Of a stretch of DNA of 64,000 bases, positions 35,541 through 45,139 are shown piece by piece. A program made the position numbers and the translations under genes. Under the pieces are notes generated by a model that had not been told where the DNA came from, did not search any database, and saw only the letters and a program-made list of their open reading frames with translations. Each line of letters starts with the position of its first letter. Within the stretch, counting starts at the first letter, position 1. Source of the DNA: Prevotella sp. (GTDB lineage: Bacteria > Bacteroidota > Bacteroidia > Bacteroidales > Bacteroidaceae); the NCBI GenBank assembly GCA_017417465.1, contig JAFPZD010000141.1, positions 1 to 64,000 on the forward strand, in the 5' to 3' direction.

Positions 35541-36827
35541 ATGGAAAGAACATGGAGATGGTTTGGCAAGAAGGACAAGATCACACTTGCCATGTTGCGA
35601 CAGATTGGCGTTGAGGGCATCGTCACCGCCCTGCACGACGTGCCCTTAGGCGAGGTGTGGACACGCGAGAAGATTCGTGAGCTGCGCGAGTATATCGAAA
35701 GCTACGGCATGCGCTGGAGCGTCGTCGAGAGCCTGCCCGTGGTGGAGACAATCAAATATGGCGGTCCTGACCGCGACCACCAGATAGAGGTCTACAAGGA
35801 GTCGTTGCGTAACCTGGGGGCTGAGGGCATCCACTGCATCTGCTACAACTTCATGCCTGTGCTCGACTGGGCGCGTACGGACCTGTTCCACAACAACCCC
35901 AACGGCGCTACGAACCTCTACTTCAACTATGCCGAGTTCGCCTACTTCGACATCTACATCCTGAAGCGCGAGGGTGCTCGTGAGGAGTGGGCCGGCTTCA
36001 AGTTCCCCGATGGATGGGGCGAGGGGCGCAACGTGCTGGCTGAGGCCGACGCGCTGGCGAAAACAATGACGCCTGAAAAAGACCACAAGCTGGTGGAGAA
36101 CATTGTCATCAAGACGCAGGGCTTCGTCAGTGGTAACTTCAGTGAGAACGATGAGGCGCCCGTGCAGAAGTTCCGTGAGTTCCTCGAGCTTTATAAGGGC
36201 ATCGACAAGAAGCAGTTACGTGAGAACATGAAATACTTTCTCGAAGCTATCATGCCCACATGTGAGGAGTACAATATGAACATGTGCGTACACCCCGACG
36301 ACCCACCCATCGAGATTCTGGGACTGCCACGCATCGTGCGCACGGAGGAGGATATCCAGTGGTTCCTCGATGCTGTTCCCAACAAGCACAACGGCCTGAC
36401 ATTCTGTGCGGGAAGCCTCTCGGCAGGCGCCTATAACAACGTGGTGGAGTTGGCACGTAAGTTTGCGTCGCGCACTCACTTCGTACACCTGCGCTCGTGC
36501 CACATCTTCCCCAACGGCGACTTCACGGAGGCCAGCCACCTGGGTGGGCGTGCCGACCTGATTGAGCTGTGCCGCATCTTCGAAAAGCTACGGGTAGGCG
36601 ACGGTACGTCGGGAATGAAAGAGAACCAACAGCTGCCCATGCGCGTAGACCACGGCATGACCTTCACCGACGAGCCTGGCGGCATCATGGACGAGTCTTC
36701 CCATGGCCACAATGCCGGCTACACCCTCCTCGGCCGCATGTTCGCCCTCGGACAGGTGCAGGGCATCCTCGCCACCGTCGACCGTGAGCTTGGCCTTGAA
36801 TATAAACAGCCCGGATTCTTTGACTAA
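35541..36827 (+). CDS. uxuA: Mannonate dehydratase
   Basis: A 428-aa enzyme converting D-mannonate to 2-keto-3-deoxygluconate in the glucuronate branch of hexuronate breakdown. The N-terminal MERTWRWFGKKDKITLAMLRQ, YNFMPVLDWARTDL, MCVHPDDPP and the late HLRSC and VDHGMTF motifs are UxuA features; the Cys, His and Asp residues are likely metal ligands. I chose ATG 35541 because a longer reading frame would include the promoter. The fructuronate reductase gene follows after 178 nt, completing the two uxu steps. Confidence 0.95.
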   Translation: MERTWRWFGKKDKITLAMLRQIGVEGIVTALHDVPLGEVWTREKIRELREYIESYGMRWSVVESLPVVETIKYGGPDRDHQIEVYKESLRNLGAEGIHCICYNFMPVLDWARTDLFHNNPNGATNLYFNYAEFAYFDIYILKREGAREEWAGFKFPDGWGEGRNVLAEADALAKTMTPEKDHKLVENIVIKTQGFVSGNFSENDEAPVQKFREFLELYKGIDKKQLRENMKYFLEAIMPTCEEYNMNMCVHPDDPPIEILGLPRIVRTEEDIQWFLDAVPNKHNGLTFCAGSLSAGAYNNVVELARKFASRTHFVHLRSCHIFPNGDFTEASHLGGRADLIELCRIFEKLRVGDGTSGMKENQQLPMRVDHGMTFTDEPGGIMDESSHGHNAGYTLLGRMFALGQVQGILATVDRELGLEYKQPGFFD

Positions 36828-37005
36828 CGTAACTCGGCGGCCAACAATGGGTACGCAGATGTCCCACCTGCGACAACCCACAAGTGAGACGCTTGCGTAC
36901 CTACTCCAAGAAGGTCGGTACGAACTGGTGGACTATCCAGATTAAGTCGCTTAGCCGAATTGGTTCCTGACATGTACTAAAAGATGATTAATCATTATCC
37001 AAATT

Positions 37006-38592
37006 ATGAAACTAACTGACATACTGAGCGGCCAGCTGAATGCCGCAGAGTGGGAAGCGAAAGGCTATGAGCTGCCCAAGTTTGACATTGCCAAAGTGCG
37101 CGAGAAGACGGCGAAGGAGCCCACATGGGTACACTTCGGCGGTGGTAACATCTTCAGGGCGTTCCCTGCAGCAATCCTGAACGATGCGCTGAACACGGGA
37201 AAGTACGACCGTGGCGTCATCGTCGCAGAGACGTTCGACTACGAGGTCATCGACAAGGCCTACGCGCCCTATCAGAACCTGTCGTTGGCCGTGTCGCTTT
37301 GTTCCGATGGCACCATCGAGAAGAAGGTCATCGCCAGCGTCACGGAGGCACTGAAGGCCGACCCGCAGTTCGCCGACTGGCAGCGGCTGGTCGAGGTGTT
37401 CCGCAGTCCCAGTCTTCAGATGGTCTCGTTCACCATCACTGAGAAGGGCTACACATGGAACGAGGCCGACCTGGCTCGCGGCTTGAAGCCCGTCTTCGCC
37501 ATGGGCAAGGTGTGCGCCCTGCTGCTGGAGCGCTATCAGGCAGGCGAACTGCCTGTCACCGTGCAGTCGATGGACAACTGCTCGCACAATGGCGACCGCG
37601 TAAAGGCTGGCGTCATGGCCTATGCTGAGCGCTGGCTAAACGACGGCTTGGTAACGCAGGGATTCGTGGACTACCTGAAGGACAAGACGAAGGTGACGTT
37701 CCCCTGGTCGATGATCGACAAGATTACGCCACGCCCACACGAGAAAGTGAAAGAGCTGCTTGCGGCCGACGGCTTCGAGGACAACAACTACATCGAGACC
37801 GAGCGCCACACGTTTACGGCGCCCTTCGTCAATGCTGAGGAGGTGCAGTACCTGGTCATCGAGGACAACTACACCAATGGCCGGCCCCCACTCCACCTCG
37901 GCGGCGCGCTCTACACCACCCGCGAGACCGTCGACAAGGTGGAGACGATGAAGGTGACCACCTGTCTGAACCCACTGCACACGGCGATGAGCATCTACGG
38001 CTGCATGCTGGGTTACACGCTCATCTCTGCTGAGATGGCCGACGACGACCTGCGCCCCTTCGTTCAGAAGCTGGGCTACATCGAGGCCATGCCCGTGGTG
38101 GTCGACCCAGGCGTGCTGAACCCCTACGAGTTCATCGGTGCCGTCATCAACCGCCGACTGCCCAACCCCTTCATGCCCGACGCCCCTCAGCGCATCGCCA
38201 TGGACACCTCGCAGAAGTTGCCCATCCGCTTCGGCGAGACCATCAAGAAGTACATCGCACGGAGCCTTGACATGTCGAATCTGGTGCTCATCCCACTGAC
38301 GCTGGCCGGCTATGCTCGCTACCTAAAGGGCATTAAGGACGATGGCACGCCCTTCGAACCATCGCCCGACCCCATGTTGAGCGAACTGCAGACCATAGTC
38401 GCCCCACTCGAGATTGGCAAGGCCGATCAGGACTGGAGCTGCCTGCACAAGCTCTATAGCCGCAACGACATTTTCGGTCTGGACCTCTACGAGGCTGGCC
38501 TTGGCGAGCAGATCGAAGGCATGGTGCGTGAGCTTTTCGCTGGCAAGGGCGCCGTTCGCCAGACGCTGCATAAGTACGTGGCAGCACGATAA
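37006..38592 (+). CDS. uxuB: Mannitol dehydrogenase family protein, probable fructuronate reductase
   Basis: A 528-aa polyol-type dehydrogenase. It would reduce D-fructuronate to D-mannonate with NADH, the step before UxuA. It shows the family's N-terminal Rossmann region (WVHFGGGNIFRAFPAAILN), MVSFTITEKGY, a conserved SMDNCSHNGDRVK, and the Lys/Asn-containing TCLNPLHTAMSIYGCMLGY near the active site. Substrate preference within the family is assigned from its position after uxuA. The ATG has no visible promoter close by, so it is probably cotranscribed with uxuA. A strong bidirectional hairpin follows. Confidence 0.92.
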   Translation: MKLTDILSGQLNAAEWEAKGYELPKFDIAKVREKTAKEPTWVHFGGGNIFRAFPAAILNDALNTGKYDRGVIVAETFDYEVIDKAYAPYQNLSLAVSLCSDGTIEKKVIASVTEALKADPQFADWQRLVEVFRSPSLQMVSFTITEKGYTWNEADLARGLKPVFAMGKVCALLLERYQAGELPVTVQSMDNCSHNGDRVKAGVMAYAERWLNDGLVTQGFVDYLKDKTKVTFPWSMIDKITPRPHEKVKELLAADGFEDNNYIETERHTFTAPFVNAEEVQYLVIEDNYTNGRPPLHLGGALYTTRETVDKVETMKVTTCLNPLHTAMSIYGCMLGYTLISAEMADDDLRPFVQKLGYIEAMPVVVDPGVLNPYEFIGAVINRRLPNPFMPDAPQRIAMDTSQKLPIRFGETIKKYIARSLDMSNLVLIPLTLAGYARYLKGIKDDGTPFEPSPDPMLSELQTIVAPLEIGKADQDWSCLHKLYSRNDIFGLDLYEAGLGEQIEGMVRELFAGKGAVRQTLHKYVAAR

Positions 38593-38615
38593 CACGACGA
38601 CCACTGCATCAACAA

Positions 38616-38655
38616 ACGTAGCGCTTCCACAACACATGCTGTGGAAGCGCTACGT
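38616..38655. terminator. 16-bp hairpin between uxuB and the tRNA operon
   Basis: ACGTAGCGCTTCCACA and TGTGGAAGCGCTACGT pair perfectly around an 8-nt loop. It separates convergent transcription units. Confidence 0.8.
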
Positions 38656-38676
38656 GTTACGTCGGAAAACGCGTTG

Positions 38677-38749
38677 AGCGGAATACGGGACTCGAACCCG
38701 CGACCCTCGGCTTGGGAAGCCAATGCTCTACCAACTGAGCTAATTCCGC
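38677..38749 (-). tRNA. tRNA-Gly (CCC)
   Basis: A 73-nt cloverleaf on the minus strand: acceptor GCGGAAT/ATTCCGC, D-arm GCTCAGTTGGTAGAGC, anticodon stem TTGGC/GCCGA with loop TTCCCAA (anticodon CCC), T-arm GGTTCGAACC-type. CCA is not encoded. Confidence 0.93.
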
Positions 38750-38805
38750 AACAGGTAAGAAAACGAAAAAACGGAGGCTACCTGCTTGTCGCCCCCGCTT
38801 TTGTG

Positions 38806-38878
<73 letters not shown>

Positions 38879-38899
38879 CTGGCATTCCGTTTCTTTCTG

Positions 38900-38972
38900 T
38901 ACACCCTCAGGGGCTCGAACCCTGGACACCCTGATTAAGAGTCAGGTGCTCTACCAACTGAGCTAAGGGTGC
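38900..38972 (-). tRNA. tRNA-Lys (CTT)
   Basis: 73 nt: acceptor GCACCCT/AGGGTGT (G-U first pair), anticodon stem CCTGA/TCAGG with loop CTCTTAA (anticodon CTT), T-loop GTTCGAG. It is first in the three-tRNA transcript from the -7 box at 39006. Confidence 0.92.
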
Positions 38973-39005
38973 GTCCGCTCTCGGAGCCTTTCTTGTTTTG
39001 CGGGT

Positions 39006-39014
39006 GCAAAGGTA
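39006..39014 (-). promoter_or_regulatory. -7 box for the tRNA cluster
   Basis: The minus strand reads TACCTTTGC, about 34 nt upstream of tRNA-Lys. Confidence 0.7.
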
Positions 39015-39151
39015 GTCTTTTTTTTTGGATCTAGCAAATTTTGAGCCATCTTTTTTATCAGAAGGCACGTTTTTTTTGACCAGACCCCTGTTTTAACCAG
39101 CCAGCAAAGGCGTTGACCATGGTTTTACGCAGAAGAATGGCATGCAGGGGC

Positions 39152-39616
39152 TCAGTCGATGGGCTGGTAGTTCAGCAGTCGCTGTTCGGCCATCTGCTCG
39201 TACTTGGTGCCTGGACGACCATAGTTAGCATAGGGGTAGATGCTGATGCCACCACGTGGCGTGAAGCGTCCAATGACCTCGATGTACTTGGGGGCCATCA
39301 GTCGGACAAGGTCCTTCATAATGGTGTTGACGCAGTCCTCGTGGAAATCGCCATGGTTACGGAACGAAAAGAGGTAAAGCTTCAGGCTCTTACTCTCGAC
39401 CATCCGCTCGCCAGGGAGGTAGAGGATGGTGATGGTGGCAAAGTCGGGCTGCCCAGTAATGGGACAGAGCGAAGTGAACTCAGGGCAGTTGAACTGCACC
39501 CAGTAGTCGTTGTCGGGATGGCGGTTCTCGAAAGTTTCGAGCACCTGAGGACTGTAGTCGGTCGCGTATTGTGTCTTTTTGCCTAACAGTTGTAGGCCTT
39601 CGTCTGATCGGGACAT
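39152..39616 (-). CDS. queF: NADPH-dependent preQ0 (7-cyano-7-deazaguanine) reductase
   Basis: A 154-aa enzyme reducing preQ0 to preQ1 in queuosine biosynthesis, of the short (type I, YkvM) class in the tunnelling-fold superfamily. The catalytic Cys lies in [13 protein letters not shown], the substrate Glu/His region is [18 protein letters not shown], and the C-terminal [12 protein letters not shown] is typical. It is preceded by the CaCA exchanger gene and a 7-bp repeat spacer. Other queuosine genes are not in the window. Confidence 0.96.
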   Translation of the reverse strand: MSRSDEGLQLLGKKTQYATDYSPQVLETFENRHPDNDYWVQFNCPEFTSLCPITGQPDFATITILYLPGERMVESKSLKLYLFSFRNHGDFHEDCVNTIMKDLVRLMAPKYIEVIGRFTPRGGISIYPYANYGRPGTKYEQMAEQRLLNYQPID

Positions 39617-39663
39617 GGAGGAAGATGGAGATGAAAGATGAAAGATGAAAAATGATAGATGAG
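39617..39663 (-). repeat. 7-bp GATGAAA spacer array
   Basis: About six 7-bp units of GATGAAA/GATGAGA type fill the whole spacer between the CaCA stop and the queF start. Confidence 0.85.
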
Positions 39664-39665
39664 AT

Positions 39666-40658
39666 TTACAGTTGGTAGAAGAGCCAGGCGGCGTAGGCTA
39701 TGTAGGCGGCAGTGAGCACACAGCCCTCCCAGCGTGCGACAGTGAGTTTCGTATAGCAGAAGAACCATACGACGAGCATCGAGACGAGCATCGTGGAGAG
39801 GTCGACGAGGGTGATGCCACCAATCTGCATGGGACAGATGACGGCCGTCAAGCCAAGAATCATGAGGATGTTGAAGACGTTAGAGCCAATGACATTGCCA
39901 ATGGCCATGGCCGAACGTCCCTTGCGAGCAGCAACGACACTAGTGGCCAGCTCAGGCAGCGACGTGCCGCCAGCAACGATGGTAAGGCCAATGATGCTGT
40001 CGCTGACGTTCAGCTGACGAGCCACGAACGAGGCTGCGTCGACGAAGACGTTACTACCCAGCACAAGGCAGGCCAAACCGATGGCTACCCACCCTAAGCT
40101 AACCCAGGGAGCAGGAGCGGCTGCAGCTGAGGCTTGTGCGATGTCAGTGACGGGCGCCATCTCTCCCCCACTCTTTCTGGCTAAGCGCAGGGTGTAGGTC
40201 ATAAAGGCGGCGAAGGCTGCCAGCAGAATGAAGCCGTCAAGACGACTGATGGTGTTGCCAGCAAGGACCAACGAGCCGAAGGCATCGAGGCAGAGCACGA
40301 TGAGCAGCAAGGAGGCACCAACGGTGAAGGGGATGTCCTTACGGACGGTGGCTGGCGCAATGGCCATCGGAGCCACCATGGCAGTGACGCCCACGATGAG
40401 CAGCGTGTTCATGATGTTCGAGCCGACGACATTACCCACGGCGAGGTCAGGGGCACCCTTCAGAGCCGAAGCCACGCTGACAAAGAGCTCGGGTGCCGAT
40501 GTGCCAGCAGCGACAATGGTGAGGCCGATGATCATTTCTGGGATACGCATACGACGTGCCAGCGACGAGGCACCGTCGGTGAGTCGGTCGGCTCCCCAGA
40601 GTACCATCGTTACACCTATTATTATATAAAGGACGTTCAAAAGCAGTTCAAAGGTCAT
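39666..40658 (-). CDS. Calcium/sodium antiporter (CaCA family, YrbG-like)
   Basis: A 330-aa inner-membrane exchanger with about ten hydrophobic segments. It has the two inverted alpha-repeats of the CaCA superfamily: first [15 protein letters not shown] with [10 protein letters not shown], second [15 protein letters not shown] with [10 protein letters not shown]. The paired Glu residues bind the ions. It would move Ca2+ out against Na+ (or H+); specificity is inferred from family. It lies between hslR and queF, separated from each by repeat-filled spacers. Confidence 0.93.
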   Translation of the reverse strand: MTFELLLNVLYIIIGVTMVLWGADRLTDGASSLARRMRIPEMIIGLTIVAAGTSAPELFVSVASALKGAPDLAVGNVVGSNIMNTLLIVGVTAMVAPMAIAPATVRKDIPFTVGASLLLIVLCLDAFGSLVLAGNTISRLDGFILLAAFAAFMTYTLRLARKSGGEMAPVTDIAQASAAAAPAPWVSLGWVAIGLACLVLGSNVFVDAASFVARQLNVSDSIIGLTIVAGGTSLPELATSVVAARKGRSAMAIGNVIGSNVFNILMILGLTAVICPMQIGGITLVDLSTMLVSMLVVWFFCYTKLTVARWEGCVLTAAYIAYAAWLFYQL

Positions 40659-40659
40659 T

Positions 40660-40897
40660 GGAGTTAGGAGTTAGGAGGTGTGAAGTTGAGGAGGTGAGAA
40701 GTTGTGGAGGTGTGGAGGTGAGGAGGTGTGGAGGTGAGGAGGTGTGGAGGTGAGGAGTTGTGGAGGTGTGGAGGTGTGGAGTTGAGGAGTTGTGGAGGTA
40801 AAAGTAGAATAGACCTATTCCCCAATCATTGCGCTCGAAAGGAGTGGAGGGCAAACTCCTAACTCCTAATTCCTAACTCCTAACTCTTCCAACTCTC
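40660..40897 (-). repeat. GAGGTGTG / CTCCTAAC spacer array (about 240 bp)
   Basis: Two blocks: 40661-40800 of 8-bp GTGGAGGT/GAGGTGAG units, and 40858-40897 of CTCCTAAC/CTCTCCTAAC units. The second block contains the TAG stop of the upstream hslR gene. Confidence 0.9.
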
Positions 40898-41317
40898 CTA
40901 ACTCTCCTCCTCGTCCCAGCTGTCGAAGTCAAAGCCCTCGAAGGCTGGTGTCGTGAAGGCATCAATCTGTCGACGGTCCTTTTTGGTGGGTCGCCCAGTG
41001 CCTCGTGCACGACCGGCAAAACCACCGATGCGGATCATCTCGAGCAGTTCGTACTGGTCAGGGGTGGTGACATTCTCGTAGATTTCGGGCAGCAGCTTGG
41101 CACCCACGCGCTGTTCAATGGTCTTGAGCACCTTGAAGGTGTAGGTCACTGGCGGTTTGCGTACACCCACCTCATCGCCCACCTTCACCATACGCGAGGG
41201 CTTGACGTTGACCCCGTTCACGGCGATGCGCCCGTTCTTACAGGCATCGGCAGCGATGGTGCGCGTCTTAAAGATGCGGGCAGCCCACAGCCACTTGTCT
41301 ATTCGTGCTTCACTCAT
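40898..41317 (-). CDS. hslR: S4-domain RNA-binding protein (Hsp15/HslR-like)
   Basis: 139 aa. The N-terminal S4 domain (about 3-65: ARIDKWLWAARIFKTRTIA, GRIAVNGVNVKPSRMVKVGD) resembles Hsp15, which binds stalled 50S subunits carrying a peptidyl-tRNA. A basic linker (GRPTKKDRRQI) and acidic tail (WDEEES) follow. The final EES and the stop are in the repeat array. It overlaps the pth gene by 8 nt, a functionally apt pairing with another peptidyl-tRNA quality-control factor. Confidence 0.92.
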   Translation of the reverse strand: MSEARIDKWLWAARIFKTRTIAADACKNGRIAVNGVNVKPSRMVKVGDEVGVRKPPVTYTFKVLKTIEQRVGAKLLPEIYENVTTPDQYELLEMIRIGGFAGRARGTGRPTKKDRRQIDAFTTPAFEGFDFDSWDEEES

Positions 41318-41918
41318 GCGGTTGCTGATTTGTCTGTTCTCCCTTTGCCCTTTTCCCCAGTCTGTTATACTGGTTCATGGTGATGTCGATGCCAGCAAGC
41401 ACAAAGCTGCGCACGACGTCGACAGCCACGTCGATAGCAGGCTGCAGCACCTGCAACTCGTCGGGCGTGAAGCGCCCCAGCACGAAGTCGACCTGTGCGC
41501 CGTGGGGAAACTCGTTGCCGATGCCCATCCGCAGACGGGCATACTGCTGGCCAATGAGCTGCTGGATATGCCCCAGCCCATTGTGACCGCCATTCGAGCC
41601 ACTGGCTTTCAGACGGAAGTCGCCCAGGGGCAGTGCCACCTCGTCGCTGACGACGAGCAGCCGCTGCTGGTCGATGTTCTCCTTGTTGAGCCAGTAACGC
41701 ACGGCATTGCCGCTGAGGTTCATGTAGGTGGATGGCTTCAGGAGGAACACCTTACGCCCCTTCAGACTCACCTCGGCGACAAAACCGTAACGGCGGTCGT
41801 CAAAAACGACATTGGATGCCTTCGCAAAGGCATCCAACACCATGAATCCTGCATTGTGGCGGGTTCCGACGTACTCTTGTCCGACGTTGCCCAGACCAAC
41901 AATTAAGTACTTGTCCAT
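41310..41918 (-). CDS. pth: Peptidyl-tRNA hydrolase
   Basis: A 202-aa Pth1 enzyme that frees tRNA from prematurely released peptidyl-tRNA. Motifs: YLIVGLGNVGQEYVGTRHNAGF (catalytic His in HNAG), KPSTYMNLSGNAV, VSDEVALPLGDFRLKASGSNGGHNGL and FPHGAQVDFVLGRF. The order rplY-pth-hslR on one strand is common in Bacteroidetes. The spacer to rplY is repetitive. Confidence 0.97.
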   Translation of the reverse strand: MDKYLIVGLGNVGQEYVGTRHNAGFMVLDAFAKASNVVFDDRRYGFVAEVSLKGRKVFLLKPSTYMNLSGNAVRYWLNKENIDQQRLLVVSDEVALPLGDFRLKASGSNGGHNGLGHIQQLIGQQYARLRMGIGNEFPHGAQVDFVLGRFTPDELQVLQPAIDVAVDVVRSFVLAGIDITMNQYNRLGKRAKGEQTNQQPHE

Positions 41919-41924
41919 TTAGGA

Positions 41925-41990
41925 TAGCTGAAATCTGAATCTTGAATCTTAAACTTCAAAAATTCTCAATTTCTTAATGTCTCAATTTCA
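41925..41990 (-). repeat. Degenerate 7-bp spacer array (rplY to pth)
   Basis: Contains TGAATCT/TTGAATC units and TTCTCAATT stretches like those in uvrA and the U32 gene. It runs from the rplY stop nearly to the pth start. Confidence 0.75.
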
Positions 41991-42593
41991 TTATCCTTCA
42001 GCCTCAGCAGCAGCGGCAGCCGACTTGGAGGCGCGTGTCTCCTTCACCGAGCAGACAACCACCTGTGCAGGCGTAGCCAGCTCAAGACCCTCGAAGCTCA
42101 GGTCAGCGACCTTGATGCTCTTACCAAGACCCAGGTTGGTGACATCGATCTCGAGCACCTCAGGAATCTGCTTGTAAGGAGCCTTCACGTCAATCTTGCG
42201 GATGGAAAGGTTCAGCTTACCACCATCGCGGACACCCTGTGCCAGACCGTTCAGCTTCACAGGAATACCGACGGTGATGTCCTTCTGTGCGTTCACCTCG
42301 AAGAAGTCGGCATGCAGCAGGGCATCGGTTGTGGGGTGGAACTGCAACTCCTTCATAATGGCCAGGTGCTGCTCGCCGTCGATGTCGAGGTTGACGACAT
42401 AGACATGAGGCGTGTAGACGGCCTTGCGGAGCTCGGTCATAGGAGCTGCAAACGACAATGCCTCGGGCAGACCTTTCTCGTTCTTCTTCTCACCATAGAG
42501 GTTGCAGGGTACCAGACCCTCCTTGCGCAGCTGCTTTGAGGCTTTCTTGCCTGTGGTCTCGCGCTTCTGACCTTTCACATTGATTTCTTTCAT
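41991..42593 (-). CDS. rplY: 50S ribosomal protein L25/Ctc
   Basis: A 200-aa long-form L25 (general stress protein Ctc type) that binds 5S rRNA. The N-terminal L25 fold has KGQKRETTGKKASKQLRKEGLVPCNLYG; the C-terminal beta domain (TL5-like) spans about 100-185 and ends in an Ala/Glu tail. It has its own -7 box at 42672 and leads the rplY-pth-hslR transcript. Confidence 0.96.
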   Translation of the reverse strand: MKEINVKGQKRETTGKKASKQLRKEGLVPCNLYGEKKNEKGLPEALSFAAPMTELRKAVYTPHVYVVNLDIDGEQHLAIMKELQFHPTTDALLHADFFEVNAQKDITVGIPVKLNGLAQGVRDGGKLNLSIRKIDVKAPYKQIPEVLEIDVTNLGLGKSIKVADLSFEGLELATPAQVVVCSVKETRASKSAAAAAEAEG

Positions 42594-42671
42594 AACTTTG
42601 TGTTACTCTAAATTAAGTTGTTAATACTGTTGTTTATTGCACTTAATTCGCCATCACACGAAAAAAGCGGT

Positions 42672-42680
42672 GCAAAGGTA
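42672..42680 (-). promoter_or_regulatory. -7 box for rplY
   Basis: The minus strand reads TACCTTTGC, about 79 nt before the rplY start. Confidence 0.7.
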
Positions 42681-42750
42681 CGAATAAAATTGATAAATGA
42701 TAATTTTTCAAAAAAAACGTGTTTTTCTTGCGCAATAGCAGAAAAAAGCG

Positions 42751-42759
42751 TAAATTTGC
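42751..42759 (+). promoter_or_regulatory. -7 box for nusB
   Basis: TAAATTTGC, 25 nt upstream of the nusB ATG. Confidence 0.75.
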
Positions 42760-42783
42760 ACTCGATAAAACCATAAACCCGAC

Positions 42784-43734
42784 ATGATTAACAGAGAAAT
42801 CATAAGAATTAAGATTGTTCAGTTAACCTACGCGTACTATCAAAACGGTAACAAGAACATCGATACGGCAGAAAAAGAGCTCTTCTTCAGCCTCTCGAAA
42901 GCATACGACATGTACAACCAGCTGCTGGCGCTCATCGTGGCCGTCACCAAGGAGGCACGACGCAGGCTGGAGGTGCTTCAGGCCAAGGCGCACCGTGAGG
43001 GACTGCCTGAGCCGTCGCAAAAGTTCGTATTCAACCGCTTTGCCATTCAGCTCGAGAACAACCGTCAGCTGAACGATTTCATGGAGACACAGAAGCACAA
43101 GTGGTCTGACGAGCCAGAGTTCGTAGGACGACTGCTGGAACTCATCGAGCAGTGCCAGCCTTACAAGGACTACATGGCCGAGACCGAGGACGACAACTAC
43201 GCCGCCGACCGCGAGCTGTGGCGCCGACTCTACAAGCTGGCCATTCAGGAGAATGAAGATCTCGACGCCGTGCTCGAGGAGCAGAGCCTCTACTGGAACG
43301 ACGACAAGGAAGTGGTCGACACCTTCGTGCTGAAGACCATCAAGCGCTTCGAGGAGAAGAACGGCGCCAACCAGGAGCTGCTGGCCGAGTACGACAGCGA
43401 CGAGGAGCGCGACTACGCCCGCAAGCTGTTCCGTGCCACTATCCTGAATGCCGACGACTACCAGCGCCTGATGAGCGAGTCGTCGCGTAACTGGGACTTC
43501 AGCCGCCTGGCCTACATGGACATCATCATCATGCAGATAGCCATTGCCGAGATGCTGACCTTCCCATCCATCCCCGTCAGCGTCACCATCAACGAGTTTG
43601 TCGAGATTGCCAAGTGCTACTCCACCCCACGCAGTGGCTCCTACATCAACGGCATGCTCGACGCCATCGCACGCCATCTGGTGAGCACAGGGCGAATGAT
43701 GAAGCAGGTCAGGAAGCAGCCGACGGAAGAGTAG
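42784..43734 (+). CDS. nusB: Transcription antitermination protein NusB (long form)
   Basis: A 316-aa NusB. The all-helical NusB domain is at the C-terminus (about 200-305: SSRNWDFSRLAYMDIIIMQIAIAEML, SVTINEFVEIAKCYSTPRSGSYINGMLDAI). The N-terminal half is the Bacteroidetes-specific helical extension. NusB with NusE (S10) binds boxA RNA in rRNA antitermination. It heads a plus-strand run: yajC, YbbR-like, coaE, DUF5606, serS. Confidence 0.95.
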   Translation: MINREIIRIKIVQLTYAYYQNGNKNIDTAEKELFFSLSKAYDMYNQLLALIVAVTKEARRRLEVLQAKAHREGLPEPSQKFVFNRFAIQLENNRQLNDFMETQKHKWSDEPEFVGRLLELIEQCQPYKDYMAETEDDNYAADRELWRRLYKLAIQENEDLDAVLEEQSLYWNDDKEVVDTFVLKTIKRFEEKNGANQELLAEYDSDEERDYARKLFRATILNADDYQRLMSESSRNWDFSRLAYMDIIIMQIAIAEMLTFPSIPVSVTINEFVEIAKCYSTPRSGSYINGMLDAIARHLVSTGRMMKQVRKQPTEE

Positions 43735-43807
43735 TAACCACACTCGCGTCGACTGACCATTTTACATGCCAACAACAGTCTAACAACATCAAAACAAAAA
43801 CCCAAGT

Positions 43808-44134
43808 ATGACAACCATTTTCTTAGCTGCCCAGGCAGCACAAGGCGGTGGCGGCAGCATGATGAGCTTCTGGCTCATGATCATCGGTATGTTCGCCATC
43901 ATGTACTTCTTCATGATTCTTCCACAGCGCAAGAAGCAGAAGGAAATCCAGAAATTCCAGAACGAGCTCGCAGAAGGCACACAGGTGGTCACAGGCGGTG
44001 GCATCTATGGCACCGTGAAGAGCATCGACCTGACAAAGAACACCGTCGACGTGAAAATTGCCCGCGACGTGGTCATCACCGTCGACCGCAGCTACGTGTT
44101 CAAGGACATGGCCAACACCAACCTGCAGAAGTAA
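43808..44134 (+). CDS. yajC: Preprotein translocase accessory subunit YajC
   Basis: A 108-aa single-span protein of the SecDF-YajC complex. The membrane helix is at about 19-41 (FWLMIIGMFAIMYFFMILPQ), then the basic motif RKKQKEIQKFQNELAEGTQVVTGGGIYG. The length is typical. It sits 73 nt after nusB and 27 nt before the YbbR-like gene. Confidence 0.96.
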   Translation: MTTIFLAAQAAQGGGGSMMSFWLMIIGMFAIMYFFMILPQRKKQKEIQKFQNELAEGTQVVTGGGIYGTVKSIDLTKNTVDVKIARDVVITVDRSYVFKDMANTNLQK

Positions 44135-44161
44135 CTATAGAGAGAGGAGACGCCACAACTC

Positions 44162-45139
44162 ATGACGCTTAGTGAAGCCATGCGCAATATCGGGAGATTC
44201 CTGTTCAGCCGAGCTAACAAGGAATTCCTGATCTTCCTCTTCTTCTTTGCCATTGCCGGCGTGTTCTGGCTGCTCGAATCGCTCAACGAGAGCTACGAGC
44301 AGGAACTGAAAATCATGCTCAACTATCGGAACGTGCCCAAGAATGCGGTGCTCACCTCGCTTGAGACCGACACCCTGCACGTCACCGTCACCGACAAGGG
44401 CATCAATCTTATACCTTATTTATATAATAAGGAGAAGAAGACCGTCACCATCGACTTCCAGGCCTATGCCCACAACGGCACGGGCACCGTCCCTATGGCC
44501 GACCTGCGCAAGAAGCTCGACGAGCTGTTCACCGCTTCGACAAGGATCACGGCCGTTAAGCCCGAAAAGTTCACCTTCACCTACAACAACGGTGAGTGGA
44601 AACGTGTACCCGTGAAGCTCATGGGACAGGTGGCCACCGACGAGCTCTACTTCCTGGCCGAGACGCGCATCAGGCCCGACAGCGTCACTGTCTATGCACA
44701 AAAGCAGGTACTCGACACCATCGCCTTCATCGCCACGGAGCCCGTCAACGTCAAGGGGCTGCACGACACTCTGACCATTGCCACGCGGCTGGAGCAGCGC
44801 ACTGGTCTGAAGACTGTGCCTTCAGAAGTCAACGTCAGGTTCGTCACCGACATCCTCACCGAGGGAAGCCTTAGTGGCATTCCCATCGTCGGCATCAACA
44901 TGCCAGAAGGCAAGGTGCTGCGCACGTTCCCCTCAAAAGTCGAGGTCTATTTCGTCACTGGCATGAAGACCTACCAGACCCTCAAGCCTCGCGACTTCCT
45001 CGTCGTGGCCGACTACAACGAGATTGCCCGTAACCAGCTGCCCAAGTGCAACATCTACCTACGCCAGCAGCCAAAGGGCATCAAGAACGTACGGCTGTCG
45101 GCTCAGCAGATCGACTATCTCATAGAGGACCGCCCATGA
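44162..45139 (+). CDS. YbbR-like domain membrane protein
   Basis: 325 aa with one N-terminal membrane helix (about 19-40: FLIFLFFFAIAGVFWLLESL) and extracytoplasmic YbbR-like beta repeats (DTLHVTVTDKGINL, VTVYAQKQVLDTI, VEVYFVTGMKTYQ). In Firmicutes the relative CdaR modulates a diadenylate cyclase; whether that applies here is unknown, since no cyclase gene is adjacent. Its stop overlaps the coaE start (ATGA), so translation is coupled. Confidence 0.88.
   Translation: MTLSEAMRNIGRFLFSRANKEFLIFLFFFAIAGVFWLLESLNESYEQELKIMLNYRNVPKNAVLTSLETDTLHVTVTDKGINLIPYLYNKEKKTVTIDFQAYAHNGTGTVPMADLRKKLDELFTASTRITAVKPEKFTFTYNNGEWKRVPVKLMGQVATDELYFLAETRIRPDSVTVYAQKQVLDTIAFIATEPVNVKGLHDTLTIATRLEQRTGLKTVPSEVNVRFVTDILTEGSLSGIPIVGINMPEGKVLRTFPSKVEVYFVTGMKTYQTLKPRDFLVVADYNEIARNQLPKCNIYLRQQPKGIKNVRLSAQQIDYLIEDRP

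Noticed and set aside
39617-39665. A preQ1 riboswitch before queF
   Set aside because: The spacer is a simple 7-bp array with no aptamer-like core.
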